The notes beneath the pieces were generated by a model. That model was given only the letters and a program-made list of their open reading frames with translations. It was not told the origin of the DNA and ran no database searches. Shown here one piece after another: positions 1 to 8,642 of a DNA stretch of 42,871 nucleotides. Position numbers and translations under genes: made by a program. The stretch covers positions 1-42,871 of the forward strand of contig JACKHV010000012.1 of the NCBI GenBank assembly GCA_020638835.1, given 5' to 3'. Numbering within the stretch: the first letter of the stretch is position 1; each line of letters begins with the position of its first letter. This DNA comes from Planctomycetota bacterium (lineage in GTDB: Bacteria > Planctomycetota > UBA1135 > GCA-002686595).

Positions 1-2274
1 CTCAGCGGCTCCGCTCCCGTCGCCGAGCACCTGAACAACGAGCTCGCCGAAGTCTGGCGTCTGCGCTACGTCGCCGCGGCTCCGCTCTATCGCGGACGCC
101 CGCTGCCCGTCGGCTTCGAGACGGTTGGAACGCGCTCGTCCGACGCGGAACGCAACCCGCGCCGCGAGACCGAGCTCGGCGGACGCTTCCAGCTGCAAGC
201 GCGCGTTCGCGGGCTGCAGCGACAAGGCGTGACGCGCGGCGAGCTGCAGGTGCTCGAGATCCCTCTGCCGCCCGGTGCACGCGTGGAAGAGGAGAGCCTG
301 AAGCAACTCCGTCGCTCGTACACGCTGCTCCCCGACCGGCTGCTCGTCTACCTCGACGACGGACGCAAGGACGCCTGGATCGACCTGACGCTGATCGGGA
401 TCCATCCCGGCGAGTTCCGCGTGCTCCCCGCGACGGTTCGCAGCCTCGAGCGGCCGCAGATCTTCTCGACGGGTGGCGTGATGCAGATGCGCGTCCTGCC
501 GCGCGGCGTGGCGACGGAGGAACCGTACGATCCCTCGCCCGACGAGCAGTACGCGCTCGGCACGCAGGCCTTCCAGAACGGCGACCGCGAGCTGGCACGC
601 GTGCAGCTGCAAGCGCTCTACCGTCGTTGGTCCGAGAAGCTCGAGAACGAACCGCTGCGCGAGACCTCGCGCATGTTGCTCGACATCGCGATCGAGGCGG
701 GCGACCACGAAGCCGTCATCGAGCACTTCGAGGTGCTCGGCGAGAAGTCCCCGGAACACTACGTCGACTACGACGACCTGCTCGCCGTCGCCGACGCGTA
801 CCGCACGATCCACGAGCACGAGAACGCCCTGCGCATCGAGCGCGCGCTGTGCATCGAGACCTTCGGCAAGGACCTCAAGGTCGCCGGCGCGCTGTCGGAG
901 CTGGGTGACTTCATCGGCTCGACGCGGACGATGCGCCGCCTGTGGCTCGACTACCCCGACGTGCCAATGGTCGTCGAGAGTGCCCTGACGCTCTCGGACC
1001 GCCTGCTCGAGCGCGCGCCGGAAGCGCACCGCGATCCGGCGCTGCTCGCCGCGGGGCTCGACCGCGCCGCGCTGACGCTCGAAGGCATCCTCGAGCTGCA
1101 GCGCTTCCTCGCGATCTACGCGGACGACCCGCAAGCGTCGGACGCCGCGCTCAACCTGCTCTCGGCGCTCTTCGAGCTCGAGGACTACGAGCGCGCCGAG
1201 ACCTTCGCGGGCCGCCTGGCGAATGTCGCGGAGGAACCGCGCTACGTCGACGCCTTCCTCTACTCGCAAGCGATCGCGCGCTGGCACCTCGGTCGCGACG
1301 ACGGCGCGAAGGAACTGCTCGCGCGCATCGCCGACGCCGTCTACACCGACGCGAAGGGTCGCGAGCATCCTTCCGAGAACCGCGACCTCGCGCTCTACCT
1401 GCTCGGGCAGATCCACCACGCTCGCCAGGAGTTCGCCGAGGCGACGGAGTACTACGAACGCGTCGCCGAGCTGTTCAGCGACGCGCAGGAGGCGCTCGCG
1501 GGCTTCCGCTCGCAGCGCGTCGAGCTCGACGAGGTCACCGAAGCCGTGCCGGGCGAGGACGTGACGGTCGAGCTGCGGCACCGCAACCTTCCGGAGCTCG
1601 AGCTGCTCGTCTACCCGGTCGATCTGATGACGCTCTACCTGCGGGAGCGCTCGTTGAGCGACGTCGCGAGCGTGCAGCTCTCCGGCATCGCCCCGCTCGT
1701 CCAGCGCAAGGTGACGCTCGAGTCGGGCGTCGACCTCCGCGACCGCAAGACGAACGTCGCGCTCGACCTCCGCGAACCGGGCGCCTACCTCGTCATGGTC
1801 CGCGGCGGCGAACAGTTCGCGTCCGGCCTGGTGTTGATCTCCGACCTCGCGCTCGAGGTCGACTCCGACACGCACGACGGTCGCGTGCGCGTGCAGGTCA
1901 TGGACCGCTCGACGGGCGCCTTCGAGCGCGACGTCGACGTGCGCGTGATCGGCTCCGGCAACGAGGAGTTCGTCTCGGGTCGCACTGACCCGCGCGGGCT
2001 GTTCGTCGCGAACGGGATCGTCGGCAGCGGCACGGTCATCGCGCGCGCCGGCGACCGACGCTACGCCTTCCGACGCGGCGTCGCCGGATCGCCGGACGAG
2101 GCGACCAAGCAGGTGCAAGCCGGCCTGCCCGCGATCGTCGGCCAGGATCAGCAGGACGCCTTCCTCAGCAACGTGAGGGGCTTCAACGTCGACAACCGCG
2201 CGCGACGCAGCAACAACTTCGACAAGGAGCTGCAGCGCGAACGCAAGGGCCTCCAAGTGCAGCAGGTGAAGTGA
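1..2274 (+). CDS. C-terminal part of a large alpha-2-macroglobulin-like protein with TPR region (5' end outside window)
   Basis: The frame is open from the first base of the window, so this is the last 757 codons of a longer gene; the GTG at 229 is internal. The first ~170 residues resemble the C-terminal end of bacterial alpha-2-macroglobulins: an 'LEIPLPPGARVEEE' stretch where the family has 'DpLPAGfE', then 'LPDRLLVYLDDG', then 'GIHPGEFRVLPATV', matching the family's 'aRAttpGtFvlPPa' segment. From about window residue 180 to 490 there are TPR-like helical repeats ('ALGTQAFQNGDRELARVQL', 'ALYLLGQIHHARQEFAEA'). The last ~240 residues look like beta-sandwich modules and end in a charged tail. 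Bacterial macroglobulins are periplasmic protease traps; the thioester region, if there is one, lies outside the window. Its TGA overlaps the next ATG by one base (TGATG), which suggests translational coupling. Confidence 0.68.
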   Translation, partial: LSGSAPVAEHLNNELAEVWRLRYVAAAPLYRGRPLPVGFETVGTRSSDAERNPRRETELGGRFQLQARVRGLQRQGVTRGELQVLEIPLPPGARVEEESLKQLRRSYTLLPDRLLVYLDDGRKDAWIDLTLIGIHPGEFRVLPATVRSLERPQIFSTGGVMQMRVLPRGVATEEPYDPSPDEQYALGTQAFQNGDRELARVQLQALYRRWSEKLENEPLRETSRMLLDIAIEAGDHEAVIEHFEVLGEKSPEHYVDYDDLLAVADAYRTIHEHENALRIERALCIETFGKDLKVAGALSELGDFIGSTRTMRRLWLDYPDVPMVVESALTLSDRLLERAPEAHRDPALLAAGLDRAALTLEGILELQRFLAIYADDPQASDAALNLLSALFELEDYERAETFAGRLANVAEEPRYVDAFLYSQAIARWHLGRDDGAKELLARIADAVYTDAKGREHPSENRDLALYLLGQIHHARQEFAEATEYYERVAELFSDAQEALAGFRSQRVELDEVTEAVPGEDVTVELRHRNLPELELLVYPVDLMTLYLRERSLSDVASVQLSGIAPLVQRKVTLESGVDLRDRKTNVALDLREPGAYLVMVRGGEQFASGLVLISDLALEVDSDTHDGRVRVQVMDRSTGAFERDVDVRVIGSGNEEFVSGRTDPRGLFVANGIVGSGTVIARAGDRRYAFRRGVAGSPDEATKQVQAGLPAIVGQDQQDAFLSNVRGFNVDNRARRSNNFDKELQRERKGLQVQQVK

Positions 2275-2801
2275 TGCGCAACCTGATCTTCGTCGCTCTC
2301 GGCTTGTCCGCCTGTCGGTCCCACGATCCCACGCACCCCGCGTGGGACGCGGAGGTCGGAGCCTTCCTCGGTTCCGACCGGATCGAGCGCATGGAGACCG
2401 CGACGCAGGTCCGGGCCCTGCGCGTCGACGGCTCCTACGAGACCGAGCGCGGCTCCCGCGCGCTCGCCTCCGGCTTCCCGATCGACGCGGAGGGTCCGCT
2501 GCTGACCGACGCCCAGCGCGACCGCTTCCTCGACCTCGCCCGCGACGCCGACCACTACCTGTTCGAGCTCGCCAAGGGCTGCGAGTTCATGCCCGGCGTG
2601 GCGCTGCGCTTCGACGGGCCGGCCGGGCGTCTGGAAGTGCTGCTGTGCTTCAGCTGCGACGAGTGGGCGTTCGCCGTCCCGACCGCCGAGGGCGAGCTGG
2701 AGAGCTGGGAGATCGAGGACTGCGACCCGGCTCGATCCGCGCTCCTGGCCCTGGCTCGCGAGCTTTTTCCGAAGGACGAAACCCTCTCCGGACTGCGCTG
2801 A
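2274..2801 (+). CDS. Small putative lipoprotein of unknown function
   Basis: 175 residues. I chose the ATG at 2274, which overlaps the upstream stop as TGATG, over the GTG one codon earlier. The N-terminus is a short lipoprotein signal ending in the lipobox L-S-A-C (Cys14). The rest has no domain that I recognise. The middle holds 'DAEGPLLTDAQRDRFLDLARDA' and then a pair of strands around 'VLLCFSCDEWAF', with a CFSCD motif that could form a disulfide or bind metal. The gene is coupled to the macroglobulin-like gene, so a role at the cell envelope beside that protein is likely; the exact function is unknown. Confidence 0.7.
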   Translation: MRNLIFVALGLSACRSHDPTHPAWDAEVGAFLGSDRIERMETATQVRALRVDGSYETERGSRALASGFPIDAEGPLLTDAQRDRFLDLARDADHYLFELAKGCEFMPGVALRFDGPAGRLEVLLCFSCDEWAFAVPTAEGELESWEIEDCDPARSALLALARELFPKDETLSGLR

Positions 2802-2908
2802 GGGGCACTGAGCGGGCGGATTCCTTGGCGCGCCGCCCGCCCCCCGGGAGTGGGGTAGTGTTCAACGAGTGCGCATCCGGACCCTTGGCCGGCGCGCTCC
2901 CAGCCGCC

Positions 2909-4030
2909 ATGCAAGACTCCCACTCGGATGCGCTCCCGGGCGGTGGGGTTCCCCCGCAGGAACTTCGCCGTCGGATGGAGGAATCGGAGCGCCGCTGCCG
3001 CGCCGAAGGCCTCCCCTTCTTCCTCCTCGCCATCGGCTACGCCGGCGAGCGTCGCATGGAAGAGGAAGATCCGGGCATCAAGCCGCGCATCCACGCCGCG
3101 CTGCTCGAGCGCATCGCGGACCTCCCGCGCGCCGACGAGTTCCTGGTCGACCTGGAGGCCGGACGTCTACTCGTCGCCGTCCCGGACATGCCTATCGAGG
3201 CTGCGGAAGTCATCGCGCAGCTCTTGATCGCCGGCGCGCGCGAGCTGGTGCTCGAAGGCGAGTCGGAGCCGCGCCGCATCAGCCTCGAGATCGGCATCTC
3301 GTTGCAGCAGGAGCGCGAACTCTTCTTCGAGACGCTGGTCCTCGTCGCGAGCGAGGGCGCGCAGGTCGCGCACGCGCGCGGCGGTGAGTGCGCCATTCAC
3401 TCGGAGCTCTACGGGCTGCTCCAGAACCGGCTGGTCCGCCAGCGCAGCGAAGCCGCGCCGGAACTCGCGGAAGCGGCCGAAGTCGCGCCTCAGCAGGAAG
3501 CGCCCGCCGCAGTCGCCGCCGAACCGGCGCAGGAACGACCCGCGGCGCCCGGCGAGAAGGAACGCCTCGCCGCGCAGCTGCAAGCGTTGATCACGCGCGA
3601 CTCCGCGCGACGCAGCAAGCGCGAGATGGAAGCGGAGTTGAAGCGCACCGCCGAGGCCTACGCCGCGGAAGCGGTCGCGAAGGTCGAAGCCGAGCGGCGC
3701 CGCTTGATCGAAGCCGGCACGCTCTCCGCGGAGCCTGCGCCGCAGCCCGCGCCGGCTGCCTCGATCACGGCGCCGAAAGACCGTGGACAGGTCGAGCGCC
3801 TCGAGCGCCGGCTGAAGAAGCTGGTCGCGACGCTCGAGGAGACCGAGCGCCGGCTGGACGAGGTCTCGCGCCTCAAGGGCGTCGAGCTCGGCGTGCCCAG
3901 CGCCTACCGCGGCGTGCAGGGCATCAGCGCGCGCGACGAGCACTTCGCCCTCAAGGCCGAGATGATGCGCAAGCTGCTCGACGAGAACATCAAGCTGCGC
4001 CAGCAGCTCGGCGGCGGTTCCGCGGCGTGA
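2909..4030 (+). CDS. Degenerate GGDEF-domain protein with C-terminal coiled coil
   Basis: 373 residues from the ATG at 2909. The frame is open further upstream, but that part has the arginine-rich character of a shadow frame. Residues ~33-165 follow the pattern of a diguanylate cyclase domain: 'PFFLLAIGYA', then 'LPRADEFLV' where the GGDEF signature should be, 'RLLVAVPDMPIEAAEVIAQLL', 'RISLEIGIS' (the SiGva strand), and 'ETLVLVASEGAQVAHARGG' (the ADxALYxAKxxGRN helix). The two glycines of GGDEF are replaced by Arg-Ala (residues 74-75), so c-di-GMP synthesis is not expected. An Ala/Pro/Glu linker (180-215) leads to two coiled-coil stretches (~216-270 and ~290-370) rich in Glu, Arg and Leu. It is probably a cytoplasmic scaffold or sensor; ligand and partner are unknown. 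A TANNNT hexamer (TAGTGT, 2856-2861) lies 47 nt upstream. Confidence 0.72.
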   Translation: MQDSHSDALPGGGVPPQELRRRMEESERRCRAEGLPFFLLAIGYAGERRMEEEDPGIKPRIHAALLERIADLPRADEFLVDLEAGRLLVAVPDMPIEAAEVIAQLLIAGARELVLEGESEPRRISLEIGISLQQERELFFETLVLVASEGAQVAHARGGECAIHSELYGLLQNRLVRQRSEAAPELAEAAEVAPQQEAPAAVAAEPAQERPAAPGEKERLAAQLQALITRDSARRSKREMEAELKRTAEAYAAEAVAKVEAERRRLIEAGTLSAEPAPQPAPAASITAPKDRGQVERLERRLKKLVATLEETERRLDEVSRLKGVELGVPSAYRGVQGISARDEHFALKAEMMRKLLDENIKLRQQLGGGSAA

Positions 4031-4040
4031 CGCCGGCGTC

Positions 4041-4412
4041 CTAGGCGCGCGCCTCGAGGATCTCGATGTCGTAGCCGTTCGGGTCCTTGACGAAGATGTA
4101 CTTCGACGAGGTGCGACCCGGCTTCGAGGAGCGGTACCACCACCCGCGGCGCTCGACTTCCGCCACGACGGGCGCGAGGTCGTCGACGTGGAAGGCGAGG
4201 TGGCCGAACTGGTCGCCGAGCTCGTACTCGGAACGGCCGTGATTGTACGTCAGCTCGATGTAGTAGTTACGCGCGGGGTCGGCGAGGAACACGAGCGTGG
4301 CTTCGTCACCGATCGTGCCGCGGCGGACTTCTTCGAGACCGAGGAAGTCGGTGTAGAAGGCGAGGGTCGCGTCGAGGTCCTTGACGCGGATCATCGTGTG
4401 GGCGAGTCGCAT
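4041..4412 (-). CDS. gloA: Lactoylglutathione lyase (glyoxalase I)
   Basis: 123 residues. The gene isomerises the hemithioacetal of methylglyoxal and a thiol to the S-lactoyl thioester. The N-terminus 'MRLAHTMIRVKDLDATLAFY' aligns with E. coli GloA from residue 1, which fixes the start at 4412 although the open frame reaches further. The four metal ligands of the family are present: His5, Glu53 (in 'YYIELTYN'), His71 (in 'GHLAFHVDD') and Glu117 (in 'DPNGYDIEIL'). It is slightly shorter than the E. coli enzyme (135 residues) because it lacks the C-terminal tail. It lies 10 bp from the convergent GGDEF-like gene and 23 bp downstream of the SET gene, so it may share that transcript. It also has its own -10-like TACACT (4425 to 4420), 7 nt before the ATG. 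Confidence 0.93.
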   Translation of the reverse strand: MRLAHTMIRVKDLDATLAFYTDFLGLEEVRRGTIGDEATLVFLADPARNYYIELTYNHGRSEYELGDQFGHLAFHVDDLAPVVAEVERRGWWYRSSKPGRTSSKYIFVKDPNGYDIEILEARA

Positions 4413-4435
4413 GCCGCCCAGTGTACGGTCTCGCG

Positions 4436-4795
4436 CTACAGGTCGAGCCAGTCGTCGCCGTAGTGGTGCGTGAGCTCCTCGCCCTTCTTGATGTCGCGCA
4501 GGGCGATCAGTTCCTCGCCCTCGAACACGACGTTCGCGTCGATCGAGTGGTTGACGTAGCGCAGCTCGTTCTTGCCGTCCACGCCGTAGATGCTGCCGTC
4601 GTGGTCCTCGATCCACAGCACGTGGTCGCCATCGTCCGCGTCGTCGTAGACCTTGGGGCCCTGGTAGGTGCCGATCACGGTGCCTTCCGCGATCTTGCGG
4701 GTGGCGAAGAGCCCCTTGCCGTGGATGCCGCTCTCGCGGACCTCGTACAAGAGGTTCGTCTTGGTGGGCTTGGTCTTGGTGGCGGTCTTCGGCAT
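4436..4795 (-). CDS. SET-domain protein, putative lysine methyltransferase
   Basis: 119 residues, starting at the ATG at 4795 after a Lys/Thr-rich N-terminus. It is essentially a bare SET domain. It shows the SAM-binding 'GIHGKGLFA' turn (residues ~23-31), 'NELRYVNHSIDAN' (76-88, the NHSCxPN pseudoknot motif with Cys replaced by Ile) and 'GEELTHHYGDDW' (105-116, with the catalytic-type Tyr112). There is no cysteine-rich post-SET zinc site. SET enzymes transfer methyl groups from S-adenosylmethionine to lysine side chains. Small bacterial members exist and their substrates are mostly unknown, so none can be named here. The Lys-rich start could itself bind nucleic acid or be a methylation target. 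Confidence 0.88.
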   Translation of the reverse strand: MPKTATKTKPTKTNLLYEVRESGIHGKGLFATRKIAEGTVIGTYQGPKVYDDADDGDHVLWIEDHDGSIYGVDGKNELRYVNHSIDANVVFEGEELIALRDIKKGEELTHHYGDDWLDL

Positions 4796-4830
4796 GTCGT
4801 AGGTCGTCGTTCTGAGGGTGCGCGGAGAGT

Positions 4831-4877
4831 CGGTTCGCGGTCGCGTAGCCGAGCAGTGTGCCACTGCGTACGAACCG
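4831..4877 (-). terminator. Nested stem-loop between sulfatase-fold gene and SET gene
   Basis: An outer 7-bp perfect stem (cggttcg 4831-4837 with cgaaccg 4871-4877) encloses an inner 6-bp stem (gcagtg 4853-4858, cactgc 4862-4867) with a 3-nt loop. It lies after the stop of the 4939-6399 gene and before the start of the SET gene, both on the minus strand. There is no U tract, so an intrinsic terminator is only one reading; a structured leader for the SET mRNA is another. Confidence 0.3.
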
Positions 4878-4938
4878 CGACCAGCTCAGCGTCGCAACAA
4901 CTTCGAGTTCGTCCCACGCGTCGGAACGCGTCACGTCG

Positions 4939-6399
4939 TCACTCGTCTTCGGAGTGGCCGATGTAGCCGAGCGCGCCGAGCGAGTTCTGCAGCTCCGAGT
5001 CGAGCGCCGAGTTGCCGGAGGCGACGCGCTTCAGTCGCTCGAGCTGGTTGATGTATCCGCGACGCAAGTTTGCCGCCGCCGCGGAGTTCTGATCCCCGAT
5101 CGAGACGGTCTCGGCGTCGAGGTCCCACAGCTCGAAGTGTCCGCGGTCGACGAACTCGACCAGCTTCAGCTCGCGCGTGCGCAGCATCCGGCGCCGGTCG
5201 CGCGAGCGCTTCGACACCTCGGGGTCGACGCCCGCCTGCTGCGTCAGATCGTCGCCCTGTCGCTCGGCGTAGACGAACGCCTTGCCGGACTCGACGCCCT
5301 CCAGCACGCCGAGCATCGAGCGCCCGCTGATCTGCGAACCGCCCGTCTTCACGCCGGCCAACTCGCAGAGCGTGGGCAGGACGTCGACGCCCTCCACGAG
5401 CTCGTCGCAGTGCTTCCCGGCGTACTTGCCGTCCGGGAGCCGCAGGAACAGCGGCACGTGCAGGTTCTCGTCCGTCAGCCACGGGTCGTGCGAGAACCAC
5501 TCGTCGACCTCGTACTCGGCGAAGACTTCGCCGTGGTCCCCGGTGATCACGACGATCGTGTCCTCGAGGCGCCCGGCGGCGCGCAGCGCGTCGAGCAACG
5601 CGCCGACCTGTTCGTCGAGCCGCGCGAGGCCGCCGTCGTAGCGGTCCTCGATGTACTGCACCTCTTCCGACGTCAGCCCGAGCTTCTCCCGCTTCACCTC
5701 GTCGAGGCGGTAGTACTTCTCCGTGTCCCCGACCTCGGGGCTCGCGAAGTCGTTGTACTTGGTCTTGCCGCCGTGCGCGCCGTACGGGCGGTGCGCGTCG
5801 TAGTAGTGGACCCAGGCGAAGAACGGCCGGTCGTCGGACTCGTCGAGCAGCCACGGCAGCGCCTTCGCGTTGACCTCCTCGCCCGGCGCGAGCAGGTACG
5901 AGTCGATGCGCGGCTGACCGTTCTGGTCGAGTTCGGGTCTTCCGTCGGGACCGAGTTTGTGGGTGACGTGAGGGTCCGGGACGGAGCGCTCCTCGAAGCC
6001 GCGCTGCAGCCCGATCTTCAGCAGCGCCGGGAAGGGCGTGAACGCGCCCGTGCGATAACCCGCGGAGCCGAAGAAGTCGGCCGCGGTCGGCACGTCACCG
6101 AGGCTCTTGTTCCAGTGGAGCAGTCCGTGTTCGCTCGGGTAGCGCGAGGTCAGGATCGACGCGTGCGAGGGTGGCGTGAACGACGAGTTCGCGAACGCCT
6201 GGTCGAAGCAAGCGGACTCCGCCGCGAAGGCATCCAGCGCCGGCGTCGTGTCGCGCTCGCAGCCGAAGACCCCCATGCGGTCCGGCCTCAGCGTGTCCAG
6301 CGTGATCAGGAGCACGTTGGGCTTGCGCTTCGCGGCGTCGTTGCAGCCGGAGAGCAGCGCGAGGCACGCGAACAGGGTGATCAACGGAGTGCGGGTCAT
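4939..6399 (-). CDS. Sulfatase-fold lipoprotein with threonine at the nucleophile position
   Basis: 486 residues. The ATG at 6399 starts a lipoprotein signal with lipobox L-S-G-C (Cys19), so the protein is anchored in the envelope. The alkaline-phosphatase/sulfatase fold is clear. Metal ligands are Asp35 in 'LLITLDTLRPD', and Asp289/His290 in 'VVITGDHGE'. The active-site helix is 'SFTPPSHASILTSRYP', so Thr75 stands where sulfatases carry the Cys or Ser converted to formylglycine, and His79 replaces the signature Arg. A threonine nucleophile is known in phosphodiesterases and phosphotransferases of the superfamily (nucleotide pyrophosphatases, phosphoethanolamine and lipoteichoic-acid enzymes). 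A phosphoester or phosphoglycan substrate is therefore more likely than a sulfate ester; this is inference. A -10-like TAGAAT (6415 to 6410) lies 10 nt before the start. Confidence 0.88.
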   Translation of the reverse strand: MTRTPLITLFACLALLSGCNDAAKRKPNVLLITLDTLRPDRMGVFGCERDTTPALDAFAAESACFDQAFANSSFTPPSHASILTSRYPSEHGLLHWNKSLGDVPTAADFFGSAGYRTGAFTPFPALLKIGLQRGFEERSVPDPHVTHKLGPDGRPELDQNGQPRIDSYLLAPGEEVNAKALPWLLDESDDRPFFAWVHYYDAHRPYGAHGGKTKYNDFASPEVGDTEKYYRLDEVKREKLGLTSEEVQYIEDRYDGGLARLDEQVGALLDALRAAGRLEDTIVVITGDHGEVFAEYEVDEWFSHDPWLTDENLHVPLFLRLPDGKYAGKHCDELVEGVDVLPTLCELAGVKTGGSQISGRSMLGVLEGVESGKAFVYAERQGDDLTQQAGVDPEVSKRSRDRRRMLRTRELKLVEFVDRGHFELWDLDAETVSIGDQNSAAAANLRRGYINQLERLKRVASGNSALDSELQNSLGALGYIGHSEDE

Positions 6400-6461
6400 G
6401 GGCGCGACGATTCTAGCCCACCATCGGCTCGCCTTCGCGCGGAACCGAAGGAGACCGTCGC

Positions 6462-8588
6462 TCAGTCCGCGCGCGGATCGCGTCCGGGGGGGCCGCCGCG
6501 CGTGTCGAACAGGTAGACGGAGCGGTCGAGCACGAGGAAGGGCTCGTACTCGTCCAACCACGCGTAGAAGCGCGCGTCCGTCTGGCCGGGGACCGGGTCG
6601 CGGTAGTAGCTCGTCGCTTGGACCGCGATGATGCCCTGCGGATGGCCCTCGATCGGCTTGGCGTGCTCCAGCCCGAAGGCTTCGGGATCGGCGGCCATGT
6701 AGGGCCGCGCGTAGATCCCGCCCGCCACCTCGATCAGCTCGGCGTTCGCCTGCACCCAGCGCCCGAGCGTGCGCGCGCCCTGCCCCCAGTCGTCGCCGAC
6801 CACGGTCAGCTCGGGGCCGCCGCGCCAACCGCCGACGAGCGAGTTGTAGTACATCAGCTCGTGGGGGTGCGCGCTGAGCGCGACGACCGACGACAGCGCG
6901 GTCAACGCGACGGTCACGCGCGGCAGGAGCAGGAAACACCGCGCGCCGAACAGGCAGAGGAAGGGGAACAGCGGCAGCAGGTACTTCACGCCCATCAGCG
7001 CGTTGCCCTTCGAGAACAGCACGAAGAGCGCCAGCGGCGCGCCGAGCAGCGTGGCGATCTGCAGCAGGCCCCAGCCTTCGCGCGGCTTGAACGAGAGCGC
7101 GATGCCGAGCACCACCAGGAACAACCACGGCAGCGGGTTCTTCACGCCCATCACGACCGTGTAGTACTCGGGGAACGGGTTCCCGCCCTCGAAATCGCGC
7201 CCGGGTTGCAGCGTGCGACCCTTGAAGTACGTCGTGTGGCCCGACTTGCCGTGCTCGAGCTGGTAGTCGATCCCCTTCCACGCGGTGAGCAACGGGATGG
7301 GCACCGCGTCGCCGACGATCCCGCGCGTCAGCGCGTCGATCCAGAACTGCGTGAAGATCTTGCGGTTCCAGCTCTCGTAGCGGTGCGCCTTGTACCACTT
7401 CTCCCACGCGACGAAGTCCGGGTAGCGGCGACCCGCGAGGTCGGCGAGGATGTCGAGCCGCCGTTCGTCGTCGAGGCGGCGCTCCGTGCGCAGCAGGATG
7501 CCGAACACGTGCTTGCGCACGTCCGACTCGGCGATCTTCAGCTCGCCCAGCGTCTGCATCGCCGCCGTCGCGACGTACGGATCCGGGTCGGCCAGCGCCT
7601 CGTTCCAGAGCCGGTCGATCGCGATGAACAGCGGATTGCGGTTCTTCTCGTCCCGTGCACGCCGAATGCGTTGGACGTGGTGTTCGGTGAGCCCGTGGAA
7701 CTCGGCGCGGTCCGCGAGCCAGTCGAGGTCGATTTCAGCGTAGTCGCGCGGTCCGAGGTCTGCGACGTACTGCGGCTCGCCCCACGCCTCGTTGATGCTC
7801 TTCGCCTCGAAGCCGTAGCCCGCAGCGAACACGGTCAGGCCGCCGAACCAAGCGAGCAGCGTCCAGCGCGCGGGCGCGAAGGAGCGCGTGCGCCAGCACT
7901 GCAGCGCGGCGACGACGGCCATGATCGGCACGAGCGTCAGCGAAGTGAACTTCGCGAGGTTCGCGAGGCCGAAGGCGACGCCCGCGACGACGGTGCGCCA
8001 GGCACTCGGTCGCTCGAGCAGCGCGAGGAAGGCGAGAACCGCCGCGAAGAAGAAGCACGAGACGCCCGCGTCGAGCGCCGCGAGCGGCCCGTGCGCCAGC
8101 ACGCTCGGGTTGAACGCGTAGAGCGCGAGGCCCACGAGGCCGGCCTTCGGGCCCCAGAGCTTCGTGCCCGCGAGGTAGACGAGCAGGGCGCAGAGCGTCG
8201 TCAGCAAGCACATCGGCACGCGCGCCACGAACAGGTTGCGGTCGACGTGCGCCGCGTTCTGCTCGTAGAAGAACGTCCGCGGAAAGCTGATCTCGTCGGC
8301 CCAGCGCTCCGAGATCACGACGTCGTCGTACAGCCGCAGCGGCGCCGCCATGATCAGCTTCAAGAGCGGCGGATGCTCGCGGTTCAGCGCGAAGTCGCCG
8401 TCCTCCCAATAGGCGTAGCCCGAGGCGACGTAGTAGTGCTCGTCGTAGGTCGGTCCGACGCGCCAGGCGGAGTGCAGCAGGAGTCCGAGGAGCAACGCGA
8501 GCATCAGCGCGGCAACGCGGTGGCAGCGCGTCGCCTGCGGGCTCGGTTCAGGACTGCCTGGTTTCTCCTGCGGCATCGCGGGCGCCAT
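6462..8588 (-). CDS. GT-C family (PMT/ArnT-like) membrane glycosyltransferase with inserted helical domain
   Basis: 708 residues from the ATG at 8588; an ATG four codons later is an alternative. After a first membrane helix (~25-42) comes the external loop 'PTYDEHYYVASG' with the Asp49-Glu50 pair typical of polyprenyl-phosphate-sugar-dependent transferases (GT39/GT83). Further membrane helices run to about residue 260 and from ~485 to 575. 'GVKYLLPLFPFL' and 'ELMYYNSLVGGWRGG' are usual C-terminal landmarks, followed by a soluble tail with 'GDDWGQGARTL'. Unusually, residues ~280-415 are hydrophilic and helical, with a HEAT-like pattern ('DPDPYVATAAMQTLGELKIAESDVRKHVF'). The divergent neighbour makes polyprenyl-phosphate mannose, the expected donor, so mannosylation of a surface protein or glycan outside the membrane is the likely role. 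Confidence 0.85.
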   Translation of the reverse strand: MAPAMPQEKPGSPEPSPQATRCHRVAALMLALLLGLLLHSAWRVGPTYDEHYYVASGYAYWEDGDFALNREHPPLLKLIMAAPLRLYDDVVISERWADEISFPRTFFYEQNAAHVDRNLFVARVPMCLLTTLCALLVYLAGTKLWGPKAGLVGLALYAFNPSVLAHGPLAALDAGVSCFFFAAVLAFLALLERPSAWRTVVAGVAFGLANLAKFTSLTLVPIMAVVAALQCWRTRSFAPARWTLLAWFGGLTVFAAGYGFEAKSINEAWGEPQYVADLGPRDYAEIDLDWLADRAEFHGLTEHHVQRIRRARDEKNRNPLFIAIDRLWNEALADPDPYVATAAMQTLGELKIAESDVRKHVFGILLRTERRLDDERRLDILADLAGRRYPDFVAWEKWYKAHRYESWNRKIFTQFWIDALTRGIVGDAVPIPLLTAWKGIDYQLEHGKSGHTTYFKGRTLQPGRDFEGGNPFPEYYTVVMGVKNPLPWLFLVVLGIALSFKPREGWGLLQIATLLGAPLALFVLFSKGNALMGVKYLLPLFPFLCLFGARCFLLLPRVTVALTALSSVVALSAHPHELMYYNSLVGGWRGGPELTVVGDDWGQGARTLGRWVQANAELIEVAGGIYARPYMAADPEAFGLEHAKPIEGHPQGIIAVQATSYYRDPVPGQTDARFYAWLDEYEPFLVLDRSVYLFDTRGGPPGRDPRAD

Positions 8589-8642
8589 GGGAACCGGACC
8601 GACGGTCCGGCGCAAGCGCGCAAGGCCCCTTCCCGCCCCGCG

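Noticed and set aside
4858..6516. A 552-codon plus-strand open frame.
   Set aside because: Antisense to the sulfatase-fold gene, which has clear motifs; the plus frame has none.
6400..7407. N-terminal extension of the 4939-6399 gene up to 7407.
   Set aside because: It overlaps the membrane glycosyltransferase gene out of frame, and the lipoprotein signal marks the ATG at 6399 as the start.
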